Part shown: positions 6,867 through 12,483 of the stretch, piece by piece
How the letters are laid out: each line of letters opens with the position of its first letter
How positions within the stretch are numbered: the first letter of the stretch is position 1
Source of the DNA: Sulfurospirillum sp. UBA1314
GTDB lineage: Bacteria; Campylobacterota; Campylobacteria; Campylobacterales; Sulfurospirillaceae
Reading direction: 5' to 3'
Assembly: GCA_002307095.1 (NCBI GenBank)
Contig: DBTO01000182.1
Location: forward strand, 1-16,114
Length of the DNA stretch: 16,114 nucleotides
Notes under the pieces: model-generated
Database searches by the model: none
What the model saw: the letters and a program-made list of their open reading frames with translations, nothing else
Told to the model about the DNA's origin: nothing
Program-made: the position numbers and the translations under genes

Positions 6867-7410
6867 CTATGGCACTAAGAACCAAAGAGCCCATCCAAAA
6901 CTTTTTATTGCGGGTGAGTGCTGAAATGGAAGCTAGTGCGATGGAAATTTGCAAAAAGGTGATCGCAAAGCTTAAAATATGGTGGATGTGATAGAAGTGA
7001 TCGCTCTCATGGTTACGCGTCTCTTTTAACGCTTCAATGCGCTCTGCTTCTGCTTTAATTTCCTCTTGTTCTTTTTTATACACGGCTACTTTTTTCTTGA
7101 ACTCTTCGGCTTTTTCAGGGTAAATCTCTGCATTGACCGTGTAGATGTGTGACTTGACACTTTTGGCTTGGTAAAAATTCCACTGATCGGATGCTTGACT
7201 TTGGTACAGAACTGCTTCGTTCTTGGTCAAGATCGTTTTAGAGGTGATTTGCGATTCGTATAAACCCACAAGCGCTGTGACAATCGCGATGATAGCCGTA
7301 CTGAGCGATATGTACGACAGCCAGCCATCGGTCTCCTCTTCTTTGTGCTTAACCTCTTCCAGTGCCTCTTCAACCTGTTTTAAATGCTCTTCTATAGCGT
7401 TACTTTCCAT
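6832..7410 (-). CDS. DUF4337 family membrane protein
   Basis: A 192-residue protein matching the DUF4337 pattern. A charged N-terminal helix is followed by a first membrane segment (about residues 33-50), then KNEAVLYQSQASDQWNFYQAKSVKSH, the most characteristic part of the family. A long charged coiled-coil-like stretch (about 95-130) leads to two C-terminal membrane segments (about 145-163 and 172-191). Function is unknown. The ATG at 7410 has GAGGAT upstream. It lies 53 bases after the DedA gene and overlaps the start of the Ppx/GppA-like gene, so these are probably co-transcribed. Confidence 0.8.
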   Translation of the reverse strand: MESNAIEEHLKQVEEALEEVKHKEEETDGWLSYISLSTAIIAIVTALVGLYESQITSKTILTKNEAVLYQSQASDQWNFYQAKSVKSHIYTVNAEIYPEKAEEFKKKVAVYKKEQEEIKAEAERIEALKETRNHESDHFYHIHHILSFAITFLQISIALASISALTRNKKFWMGSLVLSAIGALIAGYCLVL

Positions 7411-7463
7411 CTTCTATCCTCGTTTAAAATCTAAAAATGCGCGCGTATTTTATCTAAAAAATG

Positions 7464-8051
7464 CTAAGGGAGTTGTATGTTTGTTTTGAGTGTTTTCCCT
7501 GAAATCGTATGAAAATAGTAGTAGATACTTCCGATAAAAATAACAACAAAAGGAAGCGCAAAGTACCAATGCTCCTTCGCCCATGTAATCACACCTAAAA
7601 TGACATCGCCAAAAAACCAGACAGGCAGGATGATGACACTGCTCCAACACCACGCGGCGATGAGATTGATGAAGGCGTATTTTTGAGCGCTATAACCTGT
7701 GAGTCCGATGGCGATGGGAATGATGGTACGAAGTCCGTACATGTAACGTTGCAAAAAGATGATGGGCCAACCATGTTTTTTAAGCAGAAGATGCGCTAGT
7801 GCAAATTTGCGTCGTTGCTTTTTGAGGGTGCGGTGTACGTAATTTTTATTAAATCGTCCGATGTAAAAATAGAGCTGATCGCCTGCAAAACCACCCAGAC
7901 CTGCGATAAAAATGGCTAAAAAGAGGTTCATATCGCCCGTATGGCTCAAAAGTCCTGCCATCACCAAACCACTTTCGCCTTCTAAAATACTCCAGAAAAA
8001 AAGAATGATATACCCATACTCTCGCATACTTGAAATAAAAAATTCTTCCAT
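7464..8051 (-). CDS. DedA/VTT family membrane protein
   Basis: A 195-residue integral membrane protein of the DedA family, which includes proteins that move lipid carriers such as undecaprenyl phosphate across the membrane and help keep the proton gradient. Typical features are the acidic SILEGESGLVMAGLL re-entrant segment near the N-terminus and FLQRYMYGLRTIIPIAIGLTG with the conserved arginines. GGFAGDQLYFYIGR matches the family's GDxxxYxxGR element. The gene starts 11 bases after the yccF stop, consistent with an operon. The specific lipid substrate cannot be told from sequence. Confidence 0.88.
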   Translation of the reverse strand: MEEFFISSMREYGYIILFFWSILEGESGLVMAGLLSHTGDMNLFLAIFIAGLGGFAGDQLYFYIGRFNKNYVHRTLKKQRRKFALAHLLLKKHGWPIIFLQRYMYGLRTIIPIAIGLTGYSAQKYAFINLIAAWCWSSVIILPVWFFGDVILGVITWAKEHWYFALPFVVIFIGSIYYYFHTISGKTLKTNIQLP

Positions 8052-8062
8052 AATGCGCCTAT

Positions 8063-8524
8063 TTAGCTATTGTGTCGCATGGATGCGGCGGTTTGTTCTG
8101 CGTTGTAGTTCCGAGCGGCAGCTGCGACCTCTTTATCGACGATGGTTTGACCAATGGGAAAGAGTGAAATGGCAGCGAGTTTGAGATGTTGAATGCCAAA
8201 AGGAATGCCGATGATCGAGACAAAACAGGCAATTGCGGAGAAGATATGCCCGAGGGCGAGCCAAACACCCGCAAACACAAACCAAAGTATGTTCCCAATC
8301 GTCCCAAGACCGCTGGTTCCGACATCGTCTTTATGGTAGAGCTCTTTGCGGCTGATCGCCTCTTTGCCAAAAGGGAAAAATGTAAATTGACCGATGACAA
8401 AACACGCTTTTGCCCATGGAATACCGATGATAGTGACAAAAGCACACAGCCCTACAAACCACCAGCAAAGTCCCATAAAAACGCCGCCTAAAATAAACCA
8501 TAAAAAATTGCCAATTGAACGCAT
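8063..8524 (-). CDS. yccF: YccF family (DUF307) inner-membrane protein
   Basis: A 153-residue membrane protein made of two similar halves. IGNFLWFILGGV with VTIIGIPWAKACFVIGQFTFFPFG repeats as IGNILWFVFAGV with VSIIGIPFGIQHLKLAAISLFPIG, the hallmark of YccF proteins. Function is not known. The ATG at 8524 is preceded by TAAGGA. It heads a run of four minus-strand genes. The 5' side is unusual: about 230 bases upstream lies the terminator of RNA element B, so transcripts reading through that terminator would reach yccF. Confidence 0.88.
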   Translation of the reverse strand: MRSIGNFLWFILGGVFMGLCWWFVGLCAFVTIIGIPWAKACFVIGQFTFFPFGKEAISRKELYHKDDVGTSGLGTIGNILWFVFAGVWLALGHIFSAIACFVSIIGIPFGIQHLKLAAISLFPIGQTIVDKEVAAAARNYNAEQTAASMRHNS

Positions 8525-8626
8525 GTTATTTCCTTACTGTTCTTGTGTCGTATTCTACTTAAAAGTAAGGTTTATTTTGATTACAAAGGTGTGAAAGGTT
8601 GAAAAAAAAGGGAAGGGCAAAGAGTC

Positions 8627-8652
8627 GCACTCAGACCGGGCAATCTGAGTGC
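8627..8652. other. Perfect 9-bp hairpin in the yccF leader region
   Basis: GCACTCAGA (8627-8635) pairs with TCTGAGTGC (8644-8652) around an 8-base loop. On the plus strand ATCTTTT follows at once, so it may terminate plus-strand transcription, though no plus-strand gene ends here. On the minus strand a T8 run (8602-8609 as A on +) follows only after 17 bases, too far for a standard terminator. The rest of 8525-8747 holds no credible gene: GGAGGT at about 8685 is followed by at most a five-codon frame. Confidence 0.5.
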
Positions 8653-8752
8653 ATCTTTTAAAGTGATTGAGTGATACACAAAAAGGAGGTAATTGTCTTG
8701 GTAAAGAAAGTATAGGCGAATAGATTAAACGCGGTGTTAACCTAAAGTAAAT

Positions 8753-8795
8753 AAAAAAACAATAGAGTTCTTGCAAGCTCATTTTGCAAGAACTC
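8753..8795 (-). terminator. Intrinsic terminator of RNA element B
   Basis: Read on the minus strand, a perfect 12-bp stem (GAGTTCTTGCAA with TTGCAAGAACTC, arms 8795-8784 and 8776-8765, 7-base loop) is followed by TATTG and then seven T. This is the strongest terminator in the window and fixes the strand of the element. Confidence 0.8.
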
Positions 8796-8904
8796 AGAGC
8801 ACCACAAGGTGCGTGGTGGGCATTCTGCCGAAGAAAACTCAGTGTTAACGTAGTCTTTAGAGCTTTGCTTTAAAGACGTGTCTAGAGTCCTGTAAGAACT
8901 CTAA
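8753..8904 (-). ncRNA. Structured RNA element, copy B, with intrinsic terminator
   Basis: On the minus strand this region repeats the conserved blocks of 427-520: AAAGCAAAGCT (8871-8861), CTACGTTAACACTG (8853-8840) and GTTTTC (8838-8833). P1 pairs GTCTTTA (8877-8871) with TAAAGAC (8859-8853). P2 pairs GTTTTCT (8838-8832) with AGAATGC (8826-8820) around TCGGC, with one mismatch. An extra hairpin CACCAC/GTGGTG (8818-8813 with 8805-8800) follows, then a 12-bp terminator. The 5' end can form AGAGTTC/GGACTCT (8902-8884). A T-rich ATTATTTTTTATTAG stretch just upstream could be the promoter. It may be a free small RNA of about 150 bases or a leader that attenuates yccF. No known family was recognised. 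Confidence 0.6.
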
Positions 8905-8956
8905 TAAAAAATAATTTCATAATGCAATACTTTGAACCCTTTTTTTGAAATGGCGC

Positions 8957-8962
8957 TATACT
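8957..8962 (+). promoter_or_regulatory. -10 box of the Y-family polymerase gene
   Basis: TATACT lies 31 bases before the chosen GTG start, with a T-run further upstream as is common in this phylum. The implied transcription start, near 8969, falls after 8964, which rules out the longest in-frame start there. Confidence 0.5.
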
Positions 8963-8971
8963 CTTGTTATC

Positions 8972-8983
8972 TTTACATGTAAA
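8972..8983. repeat. TTACATGTAA palindrome, copy 5 (5' leader of the polymerase gene)
   Basis: TTTACATGTAAA sits between the TATACT box and the ribosome binding site AAAAGGG (8981-8987), touching the latter. Here it could act on transcription or translation of the polymerase gene. Confidence 0.85.
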
Positions 8984-8993
8984 AGGGTTTTGT

Positions 8994-10295
8994 GTGATTA
9001 TTCATCTGGATTTGGACTGTTTTTTTGTCTCTGCTGAGCGCACGAGAATCCCTGAACTTAGGGGAAAACCCGTCGTGGTCTGCAAAAGTGGTGATAGTAA
9101 AATCTTCAGCACACAAGACAGTGAAAGCGTTATGACCGAATCAGTGGGTGGTTTTAACGGACTGATGCAGCATAAAAAAGCGTTTCATGGCTTTGATCAA
9201 AACGCATGGAAGAGCGAGTTTTTGGACGAGCGGGGCAGGGTGCATGGCATCGTGATCGCTAAAAGTTATGAAGCCAAAAAGTATGGCATCAAAACAGGCA
9301 CATCGCTCCATGACGCGCTTTCTATGTGCCCAAAACTGCTCATTATCCCCAGTGATCATCTCTTTTACCAACTCCTCTCCACCAAACTGCGTGCTTTTTT
9401 GGAGACGAAAATTCCCATTTTGGAGCAGTACAGCATTGACGAGTTTTGGGGCGATCTCAAAGGTTGGGTCAAAGAGGAGGAGACGCACGCTTTTATGGCG
9501 TCCCTGCAACAAGAGATTTTAGAGAAGTTCGATCTGCCCATCTCCATTGGCGCATCGAGTTCCAAGTGGATCGCAAAGCTTGCGACGGATTTTAGAAAAC
9601 CCTACGGTTTGACGTTGGTTCCTAAAAATGAGATTGCGTCCTTTGTCTCACTTATGCCCATCGCCACGTTTCCTGGCATCGGACGCGTGCTTCAAAAGAA
9701 GTTTGAGAGTTACGGCATCGCGACGTTGGGTGAAGTATTGGAGCATCAGAAGCTCGTCTTAACATGGGGAACCATCGGCAAAGATCTCATCGCGCGCATC
9801 AGTGGAGCCGATAATGAACCCGTTGTCACCAAACGCGATCGTCGCTCCATCGGCATTTCACGCAATTTTCATGTGATTCATAACCGAGAAGAGGTGTTGC
9901 GCCGTGCCATCATTCTCTCACGCCACCTCTCCTACACCATCGCCAAGCTTGATCTGCATCCAACGACTTATTATCTGTATATGCGCTATGAAAATGGCAT
10001 CTCCTCGAAAAGCTCACAAACGCTCGATCGCTCATTTAGCGAGGGAATGTACCGCGAATGGGTTGTGCAGATGCTCTCATCGCTCGACACCCATCCGCAT
10101 TATGGTGTGCTTCACCTTGGACTGGCGCTTTCAAACTTCATTACCCCCACGCAAACCAAAACCTTTTCGCTTTTATATGCACAGGCGGACGAAAAGTCAA
10201 AACGCTTGTCCGAAAAGCTCACCAAACTACGCGATAAATACGGTGCAGACATCATCCGAAGCGGGGCAGAGAAGCAAGAAAATGGTGCGGATTAG
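8994..10295 (+). CDS. Y-family (DinB/UmuC-like) translesion DNA polymerase with N-terminal insertion
   Basis: Y-family polymerases copy damaged DNA with low fidelity. The 433-residue protein starts MIIHLDLDCFF: Asp6 is the metal-binding residue matching Asp8 of DinB, and Phe11 is the steric gate. The second catalytic pair is Asp149-Glu150 in SIDEFWGDL. SIGASSSKWIAKLATDFRKPYG and FPGIGRVLQKKFESYGIATLGEV (helix-hairpin-helix) follow, and the little-finger domain occupies the C-terminal part. Between VVVC (30) and HGIVIAKSYEAKKYGI (84-99) there are about 50 extra residues (33-84) absent from E. coli DinB. GTG 8994 is chosen because of AAGGG upstream. No beta-clamp peptide is obvious at the C-terminus. 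It stands alone; no umuD-like gene is adjacent. Confidence 0.9.
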   Translation: MIIHLDLDCFFVSAERTRIPELRGKPVVVCKSGDSKIFSTQDSESVMTESVGGFNGLMQHKKAFHGFDQNAWKSEFLDERGRVHGIVIAKSYEAKKYGIKTGTSLHDALSMCPKLLIIPSDHLFYQLLSTKLRAFLETKIPILEQYSIDEFWGDLKGWVKEEETHAFMASLQQEILEKFDLPISIGASSSKWIAKLATDFRKPYGLTLVPKNEIASFVSLMPIATFPGIGRVLQKKFESYGIATLGEVLEHQKLVLTWGTIGKDLIARISGADNEPVVTKRDRRSIGISRNFHVIHNREEVLRRAIILSRHLSYTIAKLDLHPTTYYLYMRYENGISSKSSQTLDRSFSEGMYREWVVQMLSSLDTHPHYGVLHLGLALSNFITPTQTKTFSLLYAQADEKSKRLSEKLTKLRDKYGADIIRSGAEKQENGAD

Positions 10296-10297
10296 GG

Positions 10298-10309
10298 TTT
10301 ACATGTAAA
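10298..10309. repeat. TTACATGTAA palindrome, copy 6
   Basis: TTTACATGTAAA begins 3 bases after the polymerase stop and is followed by GATTTTTT, so the short stem TTTA/TAAA plus the T-run may help end transcription. Confidence 0.85.
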
Positions 10310-10330
10310 GATTTTTTGGGGTTTGGAAAG

Positions 10331-10342
10331 GTTACATGTAAC
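10331..10342. repeat. TTACATGTAA palindrome, copy 7
   Basis: GTTACATGTAAC is a 12-base palindrome with different outer bases from copy 6, 33 bases away in the same convergent intergenic gap. Confidence 0.85.
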
Positions 10343-10346
10343 AAAG

Positions 10347-10376
10347 TTAAAAGTTTAGCCCTCGTATAACTTTTAA
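10347..10376. terminator. AT-rich hairpin at convergent gene ends
   Basis: TTAAAAGTT (10347-10355) pairs with AACTTTTAA (10368-10376) around 12 bases. The right arm overlaps the stop codon of the DUF1566 gene. It is AT-rich and has no clear T-tract, so it is at best a weak terminator. Confidence 0.3.
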
Positions 10377-11938
10377 TAACTATTACAAATTGATGAGGCT
10401 TGTTCCATCTCATTTATGGCTTTTTTTCGTGAGATAAGTTCTTTTTTATCCAACCATAAAGGAAACATCAGTAACGAGCGAGCACTCAAAAGCCCTTGCC
10501 GAGAAGATTGAATATCTGAACCAACTAAAAATCGTATATCATCCATTTTGTTTTCTTGATTGAAGCTAAGCTCTATTACCCATATTTCACCATGATGTTC
10601 TGCATCAAACTTTTGTTCATGGTCATAAAAAGTACCCACTGCAAGAATCTCATAACGCAAAACTATTCGATTTTTATTTTGAGAAATATCTGCTAAATGT
10701 ATATTTGGGCAACCCGAGGGAAGATTTCCATCCATAACCGATTTAAAATTTAATATCTGATGGATTTTCTGCCCAGAGATAGCAACATCATCACCGCCCC
10801 ACCATGGAGTTGTGTCTGTCACCGTACCAAGAGGAGCACCATCATCTTCGTTATAACGCTGATACCACCAACGCGCAGCAGCTTCATGCACACCTCCACC
10901 ATAATAACCCATTATGAAATCATTGCCTCTTTCGATAACTTGCCTAAGTTTAACACGCTCATTTGAGGCAGCTTGTGATAGAGTCTTACTTACAGATTCC
11001 ATAACCATAATATTGTGCTCTTCGTCAGAAGTACCGGCATTGCCACGGCTCATATTGGCAGGGTATGGAGATACTAGCGTAAGGGGCGACGTATCATCAG
11101 CATATCCACCTCTTAGGCAACGTACACCAAGCTCATCTGCCTTTTTATGATAGTTTGTTACACCTGTGTTTGTACCTATACCCCATGCACCGCCTTCATC
11201 TAAAACATAAACAGAAGAGCTCCAATAACGATCCAAAGTAAAATTAATGAAAGCACTATTTAAAGCAGGGTAACTACGACTATAATCAGCGATACTTTGT
11301 AGCTCCTTAATGCTTGGCAGCCTCCAATCATCAAATTTTCCAAGCCTTAACTCTTTGCAGTAACTTACTGCATCTATCCATTTCTTTGTTGTGGATTTGA
11401 TAGTTTCATCATCTTGCCATTGAAGATTTTGTTTCGTATCTGTCACTATCTTTATATTATCATCTCGCTTAAAGCCAGAGCGTTGATATGATGTAAAAGA
11501 GTTAAAAGAACTACCTCTAACACAACGAGTATTACATTCACTATAAGGTGCATGTCTGCCGTTTATACTTCCACCCCATGCGTGTACGCTCCAGACAAAG
11601 TCAGTGGAGTTGCCATAAGGAGTAGAGCTCCAGTAGAGAAAAGCAAAATTTACAAAGGGGCTCTTTAGAGCAGAATTAAAACGGCTATAATCTGTAATTG
11701 TCTGCAACTCCTCAATACTAGGCAATCTCCAATCGCTATACCCTGCATGTGTTAAAGTCTCGCAATATTTATTGGCATCTGCCAAATTTAATTTCATTGC
11801 TTTAGTGGCATTATCATCTTGCCAGATAAGCCCTGTAGTGCTATCTATCACAATCTGTTTTTCAGTGTCTCTACTAAATTCAGCAAACATCTCAGTTGTT
11901 ATCAAGAGTGTTATAACTATAACGATCAATTTTCTCAT
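10373..11938 (-). CDS. Secreted protein with two DUF1566 domains and an unknown C-terminal region
   Basis: A 521-residue protein with signal peptide (MRKLIVIVITLLITTEMFA). Two tandem DUF1566 (Lcl C-terminal) domains occupy about residues 24-142 and 156-278. Each has GLIWQDD or NLQWQDD, a WRLPSIEELQ-type core (Trp70 and Trp205), YWSS or RYWSS, and an RCVRG or RCLRG end. The two cores are near identical, suggesting internal duplication. These domains are related to C-type-lectin-like folds and usually found outside the cytoplasm; their ligand is unknown. Residues 280-521 match nothing I recognise and contain YYGGGVHEAAARWWYQRY and TTPWWGGDD. ATG 11938 is chosen because of AAAGGAAAGG upstream and the signal peptide; the frame runs 93 codons further upstream but crosses the promoter and palindrome. 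Confidence 0.82.
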   Translation of the reverse strand: MRKLIVIVITLLITTEMFAEFSRDTEKQIVIDSTTGLIWQDDNATKAMKLNLADANKYCETLTHAGYSDWRLPSIEELQTITDYSRFNSALKSPFVNFAFLYWSSTPYGNSTDFVWSVHAWGGSINGRHAPYSECNTRCVRGSSFNSFTSYQRSGFKRDDNIKIVTDTKQNLQWQDDETIKSTTKKWIDAVSYCKELRLGKFDDWRLPSIKELQSIADYSRSYPALNSAFINFTLDRYWSSSVYVLDEGGAWGIGTNTGVTNYHKKADELGVRCLRGGYADDTSPLTLVSPYPANMSRGNAGTSDEEHNIMVMESVSKTLSQAASNERVKLRQVIERGNDFIMGYYGGGVHEAAARWWYQRYNEDDGAPLGTVTDTTPWWGGDDVAISGQKIHQILNFKSVMDGNLPSGCPNIHLADISQNKNRIVLRYEILAVGTFYDHEQKFDAEHHGEIWVIELSFNQENKMDDIRFLVGSDIQSSRQGLLSARSLLMFPLWLDKKELISRKKAINEMEQASSICNSY

Positions 11939-11953
11939 ATCTTTTCCTTTCCT

Positions 11954-11977
11954 TTTATCTTTACATGTAAAGATAAA
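11954..11977. repeat. Extended 24-base palindrome around TTACATGTAA (copy 8), leader of the DUF1566 gene
   Basis: The TTACATGTAA core at 11961-11970 is the centre of a perfect 24-base palindrome, with outer arms TTTATCT and AGATAAA. As RNA it would form a 10-bp stem with a CATG loop. It lies after the probable promoter (12010-12015) and directly before the ribosome binding site of the DUF1566 gene. Confidence 0.85.
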
Positions 11978-12009
11978 GGCATAAAATTTTCTATGATTGT
12001 TTGGGGTGT

Positions 12010-12015
12010 ATTGTA
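12010..12015 (-). promoter_or_regulatory. Extended -10 promoter of the DUF1566 gene
   Basis: On the minus strand TTTTTGCTACAAT is an extended -10 (TGnTACAAT) with T-rich sequence before it. It predicts a leader of about 65 bases that contains the 24-base palindrome. Confidence 0.55.
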
Positions 12016-12050
12016 GCAAAAATAGAAGAGAGGGAAGGGGAATAATTTCC

Positions 12051-12275
12051 TTATTGTGCGACGGCTTTGCCTGTAAAGGTGTTGTGGATTTGTGCCCAAT
12101 ATAGAGCGATGATTTGGTGGGTTCGTGCTGCGATGAGGTTGGTTTTGAAGAGTCCATTTTCACAGGTTTCGCATTTTTCAAGTTGTGTGCAGAGGGCTTG
12201 GTAGGAGAGACGCTCAAGGTGGTAGCGTTTTTGTTTGCATGCTTCTTGGGAACAGTTTAAGGTTGCAGATGTCAT
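12051..12275 (-). CDS. Small Cys-rich hypothetical protein
   Basis: A 74-residue soluble protein with five cysteines: C8, C13, C29, C35 and C38 (the last two in a CETC motif). It also has several histidines (H19, H52, H63). Such spacing could bind a metal, but I do not recognise a family. The ATG at 12275 has AAGGAGT at good distance, so translation is well supported. It is divergent from the chemoreceptor gene and 112 bases upstream of the DUF1566 gene on the same strand. That gene has its own promoter, so co-transcription is uncertain. No terminator is seen at its 3' end. Confidence 0.7.
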   Translation of the reverse strand: MTSATLNCSQEACKQKRYHLERLSYQALCTQLEKCETCENGLFKTNLIAARTHQIIALYWAQIHNTFTGKAVAQ

Positions 12276-12351
12276 TTTGGACTCCTTAGTAGAAATGTTA
12301 AAGACATTATAAAACGTGATTGTTGTATTGGCGTTGCATAAAATGCAAGAG

Positions 12352-12361
12352 TTTACATGTA
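12352..12361. repeat. Near-match to the TTACATGTAA palindrome
   Basis: TTTACATGTA is followed by G instead of A, so the palindrome lacks one end base. It lies 25 bases upstream of the chemoreceptor -10 box. Another near-match is on the minus strand inside the DedA gene (7737-7746). Confidence 0.5.
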
Positions 12362-12385
12362 GCGATCAAATCGAAAATAAACTGT

Positions 12386-12440
12386 TATAATAGCTAGTAA
12401 GAATGAGCATTTTTGTGGATGCGAGATTGTTCAAATCTCG
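12386..12440 (+). promoter_or_regulatory. Chemoreceptor promoter (TATAAT) and leader hairpin
   Basis: TATAAT at 12386-12391 is a consensus -10 box. Downstream in the leader, CGAGATT (12422-12428) pairs with AATCTCG (12434-12440) around a 5-base loop, 32 bases before the ribosome binding site. A housekeeping sigma-70 promoter rather than a flagellar one is indicated. Confidence 0.55.
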
Positions 12441-12483
12441 ATAAGTAGTCAAAATTTACATGATTTTACTTAGGAGAAGGTGT

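Noticed and set aside
8678..8715. Strong GGAGGT sequence on the plus strand suggesting a small gene
   Set aside because: The only start after it (TTG) gives a five-codon frame, so no protein is supported; the reverse strand may instead carry a pairing function.
10373..11938. DUF1566 protein as the target of a diversity-generating retroelement
   Set aside because: No reverse transcriptase, template repeat or accessory gene is present in the window; the two similar domains look like ordinary duplication.
11939..12217. 93-codon upstream extension of the DUF1566 reading frame
   Set aside because: It crosses the extended -10 promoter, the 24-base palindrome and the ribosome binding site, overlaps the next gene, and places the signal peptide in the middle of the protein.
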